A stretch of DNA of 64,000 nt from SZUA-36 sp963704855. GTDB taxonomy: Bacteria; Pseudomonadota; Gammaproteobacteria; Xanthomonadales; SZUA-36. Below the pieces are notes generated by a model, which searched no databases, had not been told where the DNA came from, and saw nothing but the letters and a program-made list of their open reading frames with translations. The position numbers were made by a program, and so were the translations under genes. This document shows positions 43,706 through 50,869 of this stretch, one piece after another. The stretch is taken from the NCBI GenBank assembly GCA_963704855.1, contig CAVPHY010000024.1, positions 62,001 to 126,000 on the forward strand. The letters are read 5' to 3'. Numbering within the stretch: the stretch's first letter is position 1; each line of letters opens with the position of its first letter.

Positions 43706-43968
43706 GAGCCAGGCGGTGTTTTGGGCCTTCCGTCTCCCCAGGACTGCATCCATTCTGAAGCCACTTTTTCATCAACCAGGGTCCCTTCTTTTACTGAGTC
43801 CAACGCCTCCAATGTATCAGCCCATCGGGCTTCTTCCATTGCTTGACGACGCACAAACTCTCTAATTGCCTGATTGACTAAATAGTTCTTACTTCTATCA
43901 AGCTTCTGGGCCAGTTGCTCTAACGGCGCTTCCACATCGGTGTTTAGTCGAATACTTGTGACACCCAT
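43702..43968 (-). CDS. C15 antitoxin, ribbon-helix-helix (copy A)
   Basis: An 88-residue CopG/RHH antitoxin: 'TSIRLNTDVEAPLEQLAQKLDRSKNYLVNQAIREFVRRQ' is the DNA-binding part; the C-terminus wraps the toxin. TATGTAATACATTGTACTAC-like AT-rich sequence upstream may be the autorepressed operator. Identical to the C7 antitoxin. Confidence 0.92.
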   Translation of the reverse strand: MGVTSIRLNTDVEAPLEQLAQKLDRSKNYLVNQAIREFVRRQAMEEARWADTLEALDSVKEGTLVDEKVASEWMQSWGDGRPKTPPGS

Positions 43969-44035
43969 TTCAATCTCCGGTATGTAGTGATATGTAATAC
44001 ATTGTACTACAAATGCTCATCCGGAGCACGAAGAC

Positions 44036-44095
44036 TTATAACGTCTGAATTAACCGGCGCGCGTCAGCGCGTCCGTGTTGAATGATTTGTTATAT
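44036..44095 (-). repeat. attC of C14 (short type)
   Basis: 60 bp, cores TTATAAC/GTTATAT, single stem GGCGCGC..GCGCGTCC. The brnA-like gene runs into it. Confidence 0.93.
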
Positions 44096-44327
44096 GCCGG
44101 CTCTGCGCATGAGTGTATGCATCCAGTAAGCGCCGGATCATTTGTTGATACTTTGTATCGTGTTTTTTCGCTTCCTTTTTAAAGAAATCGACGCTGGATT
44201 TGCTTAAAGAAATTGTGACTTTTACAGTATCTTCTTTAAATGCCAGTTCTTCCGGAGAAGGGAGCATATCGGCTACCACTTCAATCTTTCCTATTGGCTC
44301 ATCCGTGTATTTGATTTTCGCGTTCAT
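44064..44327 (-). CDS. brnA: C14 antitoxin, BrnA family
   Basis: An 87-residue BrnA/CopG-like antitoxin. 'EDTVKVTISLSKSSVDFFKKEAKKHDTKYQQMIRRLLDAY' is the RHH part. ATG 44327 is chosen; the gene overlaps brnT by 29 nt. Its last ~10 residues are encoded inside attC, so recombination could change the tail. Confidence 0.9.
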   Translation of the reverse strand: MNAKIKYTDEPIGKIEVVADMLPSPEELAFKEDTVKVTISLSKSSVDFFKKEAKKHDTKYQQMIRRLLDAYTHAQSRHITNHSTRTR

Positions 44328-44589
44328 AAATTCGTTTACCTTTACGCCAATAACCGGCTCCGAAGATTCTAATAACCTTGTCACGGTAAGTGAATCTTAC
44401 TGTGACGATACCTTCGCCCAAGCGACCGAAACAGTAAAACCGGTCTTCCTCATCACTATGCCCCAGGTCACGGGCGATAACTCGATCTGGGTCAGCGAAA
44501 GCAAACTGAGCTTCGGAAAATGAAAGACCATGTTTTGCTTGGTTTTCCAAGTCTTTCGCATCGTCCCATTCAAAGCTCCCCTTACTCAT
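44299..44589 (-). CDS. brnT: C14 toxin, BrnT family
   Basis: A 96-residue RelE-fold ribonuclease. 'FEWDDAKDLENQAKHGLSFSEAQFAFADPDRV' and 'DRFYCFGRLGEGIVTVRFTYRDKVIRIFGAGYWRKGKRIYE' are textbook BrnT motifs. Toxin-first order as in brnTA. Confidence 0.95.
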   Translation of the reverse strand: MSKGSFEWDDAKDLENQAKHGLSFSEAQFAFADPDRVIARDLGHSDEEDRFYCFGRLGEGIVTVRFTYRDKVIRIFGAGYWRKGKRIYERENQIHG

Positions 44590-44670
44590 AGGAATATACT
44601 AGCAAAAGTATGGTGTTTTAGCCATATAATAATATGCAAATGAACTAGAACCCAATGGAACCACTAAAGC

Positions 44671-44733
44671 ATATAACGTCTGAATTAACCGGCGCCGGCA
44701 TCGCCGGCGTCCGCGTTTAATGATTTGTTATGT
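44671..44733 (-). repeat. attC of C13 (short type)
   Basis: 63 bp, cores ATATAAC/GTTATGT, stem GGCGCCGGC-ATC-GCCGGCGTCC-like. The antitoxin stop lies inside it. Confidence 0.93.
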
Positions 44734-44954
44734 GCCGTGTGTTCCAACCTTTCAGCTAACCAGACCTTAATTATGGATTGTCTCGTTACCCCAACACGTT
44801 TAGCCTCCCTGTCCAGTCGCTCAACCATCCATGCAGGAAAATCAACGTTGACTCTTTTTTGTTCTTGTAGCGGACGCCGTGCCTTGGTCAGGTCTAAGTC
44901 ATTAGTGATGTCTTTACCTTCATCGAATTTACGTTCAAAAGTCTTAGCCTTCAT
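44685..44954 (-). CDS. C13 antitoxin, BrnA/CopG-like
   Basis: An 89-residue antitoxin with the RHH-like 'KRVNVDFPAWMVERLDREAKRVGVTRQSIIKVWLAERLE'. The tail 'NKSLNADAGDAGAG' is encoded by attC, showing fusion of the gene end with the recombination site. Start 44954 overlaps brnT by 11 nt. Confidence 0.9.
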   Translation of the reverse strand: MKAKTFERKFDEGKDITNDLDLTKARRPLQEQKRVNVDFPAWMVERLDREAKRVGVTRQSIIKVWLAERLEHTAHNKSLNADAGDAGAG

Positions 44955-45201
44955 ATAATGCCACCTCTTCATCTCGCGACCGCCGCACCGAGATCAGTCT
45001 AATTATGCCATTACGGTACGTTATTACAGCCGACCAGTGTTTTTCCTCAATCATGCCGATTGTGAGAAACCTGGGTTCATCTAAAGTTTTCGCTGGAATT
45101 TCCAGCAAGTTTGAATCATTCCAAAGAGTTTGAGCTTCAATGAAATCTATGCCGTGTTTTCGATAATTGGACTTGCTCTTTGAATCGTCGAATTCAAACA
45201 T
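44944..45201 (-). CDS. brnT: C13 toxin, BrnT family
   Basis: An 85-residue BrnT: 'FEFDDSKSKSNYRKHGIDFIEAQTLWNDSNLLEIPAKTLDEPRFLTIGMI' and 'GIIRLISVRRSRDEEVALYE' define the family. It is a second, divergent brnTA module next to that of C14. Confidence 0.95.
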   Translation of the reverse strand: MFEFDDSKSKSNYRKHGIDFIEAQTLWNDSNLLEIPAKTLDEPRFLTIGMIEEKHWSAVITYRNGIIRLISVRRSRDEEVALYEG

Positions 45202-45250
45202 AGTATAATAACTATACCATTATTGAATTACTTACAAAAGTTTCTGAGGC

Positions 45251-45346
45251 ACATAACGTCTGAGTTAAGCGGCGTAAAACTGCGCAGCAGTTTTATGTCC
45301 GGTGGAGGGCCGCAGGCCTGGAACGAACTTGAACGTTTTGTTATGT
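45251..45346 (-). repeat. attC of C12
   Basis: Cores ACATAAC/GTTATGT; stems GTAAAACTGC-GCA-GCAGTTTTAT and GGGCC-GCA-GGCCT. The C-G change in the first stem is compensated on the other arm. Confidence 0.95.
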
Positions 45347-45928
45347 GTCGATTTCGACATTATCCCAATCATCACCCATTCCCAGCATCCAACATGTAGC
45401 ACGCCTTCGCTCAAGAACAATGCCCGGATCAACGCCACGAGGAAGTTTCTTTCCATGAATCTGTGCGTCCCGCACTGCCCAATGCGCCTCTTCCATAGAT
45501 TCCTCGAGATCTAGTATTTCGGCTTCCTCGCGTAGCTTTGCAGAGCCGATGAACTTTTTCGCGTCCTGCATCATTTCGGTTAGACCGCTCACTTTTGAGA
45601 GATCAGTCTTCTTCTTCAATGTAGGCATACTTTTCGTTCCCGAAAGAGCCCAAATGAGTAGACCTACAGATTCAGTTTGCCAGCTGAACTTAATGCAGTC
45701 ACGTACGGTAACCGTATCTGCGAAGAAAAACTCACGCTCTTGATCTGAGAAGTATTGATCAATCCCTGTTGCGTTCACCCAATTCCGCGTGTCGGTGGGT
45801 GGATCTTCGTAAACTCGATTTATAACAGCCAGCAATGCAAGCACCCGTTGCGCCACCTCGACGTCGGTACGAACAAGACACATAGTCTCCTCGTTTTCGT
45901 TTGGCACTTGATTTACCCCCTCATCCAT
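45341..45928 (-). CDS. C12 DUF4272-like protein
   Basis: A 195-residue soluble protein. 'QRVLALLAVINRVYEDP', 'FSWQTESVGLLIWALSGT' and 'LEESMEEAHWAVRDAQIHGKKLPRGVDPGIVLERRRATCWMLG' follow the DUF4272 layout. ATG 45928 is chosen at the family's usual length; the frame to 45964 enters attC. Function unknown. Confidence 0.83.
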   Translation of the reverse strand: MDEGVNQVPNENEETMCLVRTDVEVAQRVLALLAVINRVYEDPPTDTRNWVNATGIDQYFSDQEREFFFADTVTVRDCIKFSWQTESVGLLIWALSGTKSMPTLKKKTDLSKVSGLTEMMQDAKKFIGSAKLREEAEILDLEESMEEAHWAVRDAQIHGKKLPRGVDPGIVLERRRATCWMLGMGDDWDNVEIDT

Positions 45929-45937
45929 GATGTAGAC

Positions 45938-46033
45938 ACATAACGTTTTAGTTAAGCGGCCCAAAAAGGCGCAGCCTATTTGGGTCCGGTGGAGGCGCGC
46001 AGCGCCGGAACGTACTTAAACGCTTTGTTAACT
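45938..46033 (-). repeat. attC of C11
   Basis: Cores ACATAAC/GTTAACT; stems CCAAAAAGGC-GCA-GCCTATTTGG (one mismatch) and GGCGC-GCA-GCGCC. Confidence 0.95.
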
Positions 46034-46432
46034 GATCTTGGCATACCAATGCTCATACCAATCGTCATCTTCTTTTGTTTTTGAATATGGGACATATATG
46101 TAATAACCACCATCAAACTCCAGTTCCAGTTCTTTTTCAGTAGTATATGTAACGCCTTTCAGAACTGTTTTGTTTAGCGGATTAAAAATAGTACTCCATT
46201 CAGAGAATTTCTCATCGTAATTCGCTTCTTCATGGTTTGGGCAATCAATTGACTCTGTTAAAAGTTTATCGCGTGTTTGAAACTCCCAAGGCGGATCAAT
46301 CCATATGTAGGAAGTACCTTTCTCATCAATATCACAACCAAAACGAATTTTAATAGAGTTGCATGCCAGTGTTCTTTCGCAGCTATTGCCTACTAAACTT
46401 TTGATAATTGCTATGTCAGCACTATGGCTCAT
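46028..46432 (-). CDS. C11 hypothetical protein
   Basis: A 134-residue acidic protein with four Cys and many Trp/Tyr ('YIWIDPPWEFQTRDKL', 'DDDWYEHWYAKIS'). No signal peptide and no family recognised. Start ATG 46432 is 13 nt from the junction core with no Shine-Dalgarno. Confidence 0.65.
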   Translation of the reverse strand: MSHSADIAIIKSLVGNSCERTLACNSIKIRFGCDIDEKGTSYIWIDPPWEFQTRDKLLTESIDCPNHEEANYDEKFSEWSTIFNPLNKTVLKGVTYTTEKELELEFDGGYYIYVPYSKTKEDDDWYEHWYAKIS

Positions 46433-46442
46433 GATTTTATGC

Positions 46443-46538
46443 AGTTAACGTCTTAGTTAAGCGGCGTAAAAATGCGCAGCATTTTTACGTCCGGTGGAGG
46501 GCCGCAGGGGCGAAACGAACTTGAACGTTTTGTTATGT
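46443..46538 (-). repeat. attC of C10
   Basis: Cores AGTTAAC/GTTATGT; stem GTAAAAATGC-GCA-GCATTTTTAC intact, second hairpin GGGCC-GCA-GGGGC damaged. Confidence 0.93.
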
Positions 46539-46805
46539 GATTTCTTCGGACCAAGTGCAAACTGGCAAATATTTTGGAGCATGGCCTCTAAATGCCACGC
46601 TGCCGGAAACATGAATTAGAAACCCAAAAAATACTACGCTCACGATCATTAGTGGACTGAACAGGCCCACGAAAGGTCGCTTGCATGATGCCTGAGTCTG
46701 CCAGTTCGAAGGCTGCAGCCCATAAAGCACTATGGCGGCATACACTCGTGCCAGCCAGGCCCACCGCCATTTTCGCAACGTCAACGTCAGATATGGTTCT
46801 GTCAC
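46533..46805 (-). CDS. C10 hypothetical small membrane protein (doubtful)
   Basis: A 90-residue frame from GTG 46805 with one hydrophobic segment ('LMIVSVVFFGFLIHV', ~52-66). An overlapping frame (46588-46815) also looks partly coding ('DVDVAKMAVGLAGTSVCRHSALW'). The gene may therefore be one reading frame broken by a frameshift near 46680. No family recognised. Confidence 0.4.
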   Translation of the reverse strand: MTEPYLTLTLRKWRWAWLARVYAAIVLYGLQPSNWQTQASCKRPFVGLFSPLMIVSVVFFGFLIHVSGSVAFRGHAPKYLPVCTWSEEIT

Positions 46806-46829
46806 TGTAAATCATTCTAGCTCAGGAAT

Positions 46830-47108
46830 GCTCAGCTCCTAAACCTCTGTTATTTTCGCAGCCTTCACAAGCTACGCACTTTACATAGGTACGCATATAA
46901 CGGACCACTAAAAGATCAATCAGCAAGGCGTAACCATACGCATTTGCCAGACGTGAGCCAACGTCATAGAAGCTCGATCATGAAGATCCAAACGCCAAAG
47001 ATCGGAATGTAATCCAATCGACCGATGAACTATCGCCTCAGTGCGTTTCGACCCGACGTTTCTACAGCTTCCAATAACAATCACCAAGCAGAGCAGGTAA
47101 TACTTCAT
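46830..47108 (-). pseudogene. Degraded copy of the C6 lipoprotein gene
   Basis: Begins 'MKYYLLCLVIVIGSC', nearly the same as the intact C6 protein start, then loses frame. Further on, stretches such as GAAGGCTGCGAAAATAACA still match the C6 gene. It has no attC of its own: it runs straight into the C10 sequence, so its attC was lost and two cassettes fused. Confidence 0.8.
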
Positions 47109-47115
47109 TGAACAC

Positions 47116-47212
47116 CTATAACGTCTTAGTTAAGCGGCGCAGAAAGGCGCAGCCTTTTTGGGTCCGGTGGAGGCGCGTAGCGCCGGAACGCACTTTAACG
47201 CATTTGTTATAT
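47116..47212 (-). repeat. attC of C9
   Basis: Cores CTATAAC/GTTATAT; first stem GCAGAAAGGC-GCA-GCCTTTTTGG (imperfect), second GGCGC-GTA-GCGCC. Confidence 0.94.
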
Positions 47213-47707
47213 TTATTCTTGATGGTCATTGTCATATCTAGTGAGGCGCTCACAAGATTCAATATAAGAGTTGTCATTTTCAACTAGCGGCTCTGAACTA
47301 GGGAAAACCGTGACTTTCACCGATTTTTGAACGTATTCAAACTGATCTTTTCCACATTCAATTTTCTTAGGAGCTCCATGGTATATATCAAAGAAAATAG
47401 AATCGTATTTTTCTTTCGTACCAATTTTGTGAAACCGAATTTCTCTGAGGTTCGGTGCGAATTCGATGTTCAGTTGAGATGCGTCGACTTTGTAAATTGA
47501 AGTACCTGTATCTATATTAATATCGGTGATAGTGTTATTGACCTTGCCAGATAAATGAATGGCTATTTCTAGCCGATCGAATCCTTTTGGCGGTATAAGT
47601 CGATAAATGATCTCCTTTTCGTTCAGCTCGAACGGGAAGTCACTCATATCCTGTGACCCATAGGCGGACGATGCTAGTAATAGAATTAGCGCAAAAACTC
47701 TGCTCAT
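47213..47707 (-). CDS. C9 predicted secreted protein
   Basis: A 164-residue exported protein: signal peptide 'MSRVFALILLLASSAYG', then a beta-rich mature part with two Cys. ATG 47707 lies only 2 nt from the attC of C8, with no Shine-Dalgarno; the longer frame to 47809 is attC-encoded. Family unknown. Confidence 0.75.
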   Translation of the reverse strand: MSRVFALILLLASSAYGSQDMSDFPFELNEKEIIYRLIPPKGFDRLEIAIHLSGKVNNTITDINIDTGTSIYKVDASQLNIEFAPNLREIRFHKIGTKEKYDSIFFDIYHGAPKKIECGKDQFEYVQKSVKVTVFPSSEPLVENDNSYIESCERLTRYDNDHQE

Positions 47708-47709
47708 AA

Positions 47710-47796
47710 ATATAACGTCTGAGTTAAGCGGCGTTGCGGAGCAACGTCCGGTGGAGCCAGCTTGCTGGCGGAACGAACTTGAACGATTTGTTATGG
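47710..47796 (-). repeat. attC of C8
   Basis: Cores ATATAAC/GTTATGG; stems GTTGC-GGA-GCAAC and GCCAGC-TT-GCTGGC. Confidence 0.95.
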
Positions 47797-47802
47797 CTTG
47801 AT

Positions 47803-48243
47803 CTACCACGGAACATCAATAAACCCTCGAACCTCCTGCGTGGTTTCATCGACTTCTACTATGAAATCACCATGCAATATGTCCGCTCCATCGACGGTCT
47901 TTGTGCATGCAATGTTTGCTCGGCAAATGCCATTAACGACAACTAATGTTCTTGTGTTGGGTGTGGGCTTCACTTCGCAATATTTTAAATGTTCCGGATA
48001 TTTCTCTGCCAGCGCCTCAATTACGTTTTTCCAGGCGATATCCTTCTGTTGCTCAGTCAGTTTGCACGGGCCTCCCATTACGTTTATTGGTGCATGGTCT
48101 CCAGGCTTAACCCTAGGTACCGGGGACCTGATTTCAACTTCCAATTCCGGCTCAACTGGCTCAACCGTAACCTGTGCCTGCACAGCAGAAAACGAAAGGA
48201 AAATGCCTATGAGTAAAATTGCTTTCACGCTGCCTAGAGCCAT
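47803..48243 (-). CDS. C8 predicted secreted protein
   Basis: A 146-residue exported protein with a signal peptide ('VKAILLIGIFLSFSAVQA') and a mature part with four Cys ('GGPCKLTEQQ', 'LKYCEVKP', 'GICRANIACTK'). It also has Pro/Glu-rich 'EPVEPELEVE'. The ATG is inside the R' core (GTTATGG); a GTG at 48228 is an alternative. No family recognised. Confidence 0.72.
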   Translation of the reverse strand: MALGSVKAILLIGIFLSFSAVQAQVTVEPVEPELEVEIRSPVPRVKPGDHAPINVMGGPCKLTEQQKDIAWKNVIEALAEKYPEHLKYCEVKPTPNTRTLVVVNGICRANIACTKTVDGADILHGDFIVEVDETTQEVRGFIDVPW

Positions 48244-48326
48244 AACGTCTTAGTTAAGCGGCGCAGCGTAGCTGCGTCCGGTGGAGCCAGCTTGCTGGCG
48301 TAACGTACTTTAACGTTTTGTTATAA
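48240..48326 (-). repeat. attC of C7
   Basis: Cores CCATAAC/GTTATAA; stems GCAGC-GTA-GCTGC and GCCAGC-TT-GCTGGC. Nearly identical to the attC of C15. Confidence 0.95.
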
Positions 48327-48608
48327 GTCTTTCTCAACTTCCTTTCCATGCCAAACTCGTAGAATGACCAGATATTCTTCATCCAGTAAATAACGTACCG
48401 TGTACTGACCGATAAAAAGGTCACGAATCGCTTCAGGGTCTGGAGCACGGGCTACCGGTAACCCCATTTTGGGGAAAGCATGCAAGTTGCCTATTCCATC
48501 CAATAGCTCGCTCGATATCCGACGGGCCGCGAATGGATTCTTTGACTCTATGAACTTGCGTAACCGGTCAAGGTCTTTAATGGCTTCTTGTGTGTAACTG
48601 ATCTTCAC
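48321..48608 (-). CDS. C7 toxin, ParE/RelE family (copy B)
   Basis: Identical protein to the C15 toxin (95 residues, GTG start overlapping the antitoxin stop). The nucleotide sequence of the whole cassette body matches C15, so this is a recent duplication. Confidence 0.9.
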   Translation of the reverse strand: MKISYTQEAIKDLDRLRKFIESKNPFAARRISSELLDGIGNLHAFPKMGLPVARAPDPEAIRDLFIGQYTVRYLLDEEYLVILRVWHGKEVEKDL

Positions 48609-48871
48609 GAGCCAGGCGGTGTTTTGGGCCTTCCGTCTCCCCAGGACTGCATCCATTCTGAAGCCACTTTTTCATCAACCAGGGTCCCTTCTTTTACTGA
48701 GTCCAACGCCTCCAATGTATCAGCCCATCGGGCTTCTTCCATTGCTTGACGACGCACAAACTCTCTAATTGCCTGATTGACTAAATAGTTCTTACTTCTA
48801 TCAAGCTTCTGGGCCAGTTGCTCTAACGGCGCTTCCACATCGGTGTTTAGTCGAATACTTGTGACACCCAT
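48605..48871 (-). CDS. C7 antitoxin, ribbon-helix-helix (copy B)
   Basis: Identical to the C15 antitoxin (88 residues, CopG/RHH fold). Since either antitoxin neutralises either toxin, loss of one copy is tolerated, which lowers the stabilising effect of each. Confidence 0.92.
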   Translation of the reverse strand: MGVTSIRLNTDVEAPLEQLAQKLDRSKNYLVNQAIREFVRRQAMEEARWADTLEALDSVKEGTLVDEKVASEWMQSWGDGRPKTPPGS

Positions 48872-48938
48872 TTCAATCTCCGGTATGTAGTGATATGTAA
48901 TACATTGTACTACAAATGCTCATCCGGAGCACGAAGAC

Positions 48939-48998
48939 TTATAACGTCTTAGTTAAGCGGCGCGGCTTGCCGCGTCCGTCTTAAACGCCTTGTTAGGT
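48939..48998 (-). repeat. attC of C6 (short type)
   Basis: 60 bp, cores TTATAAC/GTTAGGT; stem GCGCGGC-TT-GCCGCGT. Confidence 0.94.
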
Positions 48999-49445
48999 GC
49001 CAACTGGAACTGCATAGAACTTACCCTCAATTTCTCCGCCCCAAGGACTAACAGGCCCATGAGTACCAATGATTCCTAAGTCTGATATTTCGCCCTGAAG
49101 ATCATAATGCACATCGCATACAGGTGCAGCCAAATCTATTGTTATTTTCGCACCTTCAACGAAGTACGCAGGCGTTTTATCGAAGGTAAACGCATCTGTC
49201 GGAATCTTGTTTAGAACCTCTATTTTTTTCCAGCCTTCACCACACGCATTTGCTGGTTCACTTGAGAAAACTATAGTCATCCTCGAAGCGAATCGATCGC
49301 CTTTATCAAACATCACCAACGTCCAAGGCTCGTCTAATCCAAAGGATGCGGGAGTTTCTATCGCCGACGCCAGCGCTTCGTCTTTCGACCCGCCGTAGCC
49401 ACAGCCTCCAATAAAAATCGCCAAGCAGAGCAGGTAATACTTCAT
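48993..49445 (-). CDS. C6 lipoprotein, intact member of a three-copy family
   Basis: A 150-residue protein with a lipoprotein signal (MKYYLLCLAIFIGGCGYGG; lipobox Cys ~15) and a beta-rich mature part with two further Cys ('EPANACGEGWKK', 'LAAPVCDVHYDL'). Degraded relatives are in C10 (46830-47108) and C1 (51541-51810). The core GTTAGGTG supplies an AGGTG ribosome site 5 nt before the ATG. Function unknown; probably membrane-anchored and periplasmic or surface-facing. Confidence 0.82.
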   Translation of the reverse strand: MKYYLLCLAIFIGGCGYGGSKDEALASAIETPASFGLDEPWTLVMFDKGDRFASRMTIVFSSEPANACGEGWKKIEVLNKIPTDAFTFDKTPAYFVEGAKITIDLAAPVCDVHYDLQGEISDLGIIGTHGPVSPWGGEIEGKFYAVPVGT

Positions 49446-49450
49446 TGAAC

Positions 49451-49546
49451 ACCTAACGTTTTAGTTAAGCGGCGTAAAAATGCGCAGCATTTTTACGTCC
49501 GGTGGAGGCGCGCAGCGCCGGAACGAACTTGAACGCCCTGTTATGC
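49451..49546 (-). repeat. attC of C5
   Basis: Cores ACCTAAC/GTTATGC; stems GTAAAAATGC-GCA-GCATTTTTAC and GGCGC-GCA-GCGCC. Confidence 0.96.
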
Positions 49547-49762
49547 TGCTTTGGAAACCGCATCTCGGGTTTCTTTGGAGAGATTTGCATCGATAAAGCA
49601 CGAGGCAGGATATAAATAGTCCTCTCCTGACTCGTCTATTACGCGAATATGCTCAATTTTCTCAGCATCTTTGTCTGGAAGAACCTCATAGATTTTTCGC
49701 TTCTCAAGCGAAGCTGGATAATCTGAGTTGTCGATGCAAATGACAAATTTTGAGTCTTTCAT
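49541..49762 (-). CDS. C5 small hypothetical protein, second gene
   Basis: A 73-residue acidic protein ('FVICIDNSDYPASLEKRKIYEVLPDKDAEKIEHIRVIDESGEDYLYPASCF') with the look of a small SH3-like or immunoglobulin-like beta fold. Similar short proteins occur widely beside or inside other genes. It lies 3 nt after the first gene of the cassette and is probably translated with it. Confidence 0.7.
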   Translation of the reverse strand: MKDSKFVICIDNSDYPASLEKRKIYEVLPDKDAEKIEHIRVIDESGEDYLYPASCFIDANLSKETRDAVSKAA

Positions 49763-49765
49763 AAC

Positions 49766-49999
49766 TTAATCCACAAAGTGCTTAATTTTGTATTCCTTGC
49801 GACCGATACCTGTTGCCTCGTACCAGTGTACCTCCGCAGTTCGTGTGGTTCCATCCTGGAACTTAATCTTGGCAATGCCCTTTCGCTTTCGCCATCGACC
49901 TTGACCATAGACCTTTCGCAGCCTGGCTATTTCCCTAATCTTACTACCTGCAGCAAAGGTTCTCTCTTGTTCGATCTTGCCAACGATCTTGAAATTCAC
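49766..49999 (-). CDS. C5 small basic hypothetical protein, first gene
   Basis: A 77-residue basic protein ('IREIARLRKVYGQGRWRKRKGIAKIKFQDGTTRTAEVHWYEATGIGRKEYKIKHF'). Its pattern recurs in many proteobacteria as an uncharacterised family. With its acidic neighbour it forms a rare two-gene, non-toxin-antitoxin cassette; opposite charges might allow binding, but this is speculative. Confidence 0.72.
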   Translation of the reverse strand: MNFKIVGKIEQERTFAAGSKIREIARLRKVYGQGRWRKRKGIAKIKFQDGTTRTAEVHWYEATGIGRKEYKIKHFVD

Positions 50000-50017
50000 A
50001 GATCAACTCTCATAGCT

Positions 50018-50113
50018 GCATAACGTTTTAGTTAAGCGGCGTAAAAGGGCGCAGCCTTTTTGGGTCCGGTGGAGGCACGCAGTGCCGGAACGAACTTGAA
50101 CGTTTTGTTATGC
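50018..50113 (-). repeat. attC of C4
   Basis: Cores GCATAAC/GTTATGC; first stem GTAAAAGGGC-GCA-GCCTTTTTGG (outer mismatches), second GGCAC-GCA-GTGCC. Confidence 0.95.
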
Positions 50114-50506
50114 ATTTTTCTCCGTAATTGTTTGTGCAAGTACCCAACCCACGAGCCCCATAGACGAAGAGAGAACAATAGCCTTCACACCTTTTTCACG
50201 AAGATCTGATTCAGCATTGTCGAGATTATGGGCCCAAGAGCCATGATAAGCACCGTTTTGCCGGAATGACTCTCTGATCTCCTCACTGTGTTCTTGTAAA
50301 AACAGGGCCAACGGAATTTCTTCGAAGTCGAAAACAATACTAGCCAATGAGTCATTTTTTAATTCATATCCATACACACCTTCAAAAAGGACATTAACGA
50401 AGGATGCTTTGGCGCGATCGTACGGCCACGCTAGTCGGAAATTGATCTTCCTTTGCTGGGAATCAACTTCAAATCCATATACATGAAAATCGTGGTATGA
50501 CCTCAT
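50108..50506 (-). CDS. C4 hypothetical protein
   Basis: A 132-residue soluble protein. 'FHVYGFEVDSQQRKINFRLAWPYDRAKASFVNVLFEGVYGYELKNDS' suggests a beta-rich N-terminus, followed by a helical acidic middle. Its ATG has AGGGA upstream. No family recognised. Confidence 0.72.
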   Translation of the reverse strand: MRSYHDFHVYGFEVDSQQRKINFRLAWPYDRAKASFVNVLFEGVYGYELKNDSLASIVFDFEEIPLALFLQEHSEEIRESFRQNGAYHGSWAHNLDNAESDLREKGVKAIVLSSSMGLVGWVLAQTITEKNA

Positions 50507-50518
50507 ACTATCCCTGAT

Positions 50519-50614
50519 GCATAACGTTTGAGTTAAGCGGCGTAAAAATGCGCAGCATTTTTACGTCCGGTGGAGGCGCGCAGCGCCGAAACGAACTTTA
50601 ACGGTTTGTTATGT
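50519..50614 (-). repeat. attC of C3
   Basis: Cores GCATAAC/GTTATGT; stems GTAAAAATGC-GCA-GCATTTTTAC and GGCGC-GCA-GCGCC. Confidence 0.96.
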
Positions 50615-50869
50615 GGTTTGGCCATGTATGCTGTTTGCGCTCCTGGAACTTTTCAATGGAAACCCAGTTTCTGCATTGGCACCTTCGGCGTGTCGACGCA
50701 GAGCCGGTCCGAACAGTTTGGCAGAGTGGGATGGTTAAACATGTTTGTCCCTTTGGCTCTGCCTTACTTTTATAGCATGTTTTCTATAACCTGAATATTC
50801 GTTTTTACCACTATCACTAATAAGTGTTCGTAGTGTTGACGATCTCGCACTTTGGTAACAGCCAAGTAC
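50615..50869. other. C3 body without a convincing gene
   Basis: 255 bp between two good attC sites. The only sizeable frame is on the + strand (ATG 50624, 56 codons, no ribosome site, no known motif), opposite to the array. The cassette may be non-coding, carry a promoter or small RNA, or hold a decayed gene. Confidence 0.5.

Noticed and set aside
45265..45456. Short minus-strand ORF in the C12 attC region
   Set aside because: It is a shadow of the DUF4272-like gene and the attC; no ribosome site.
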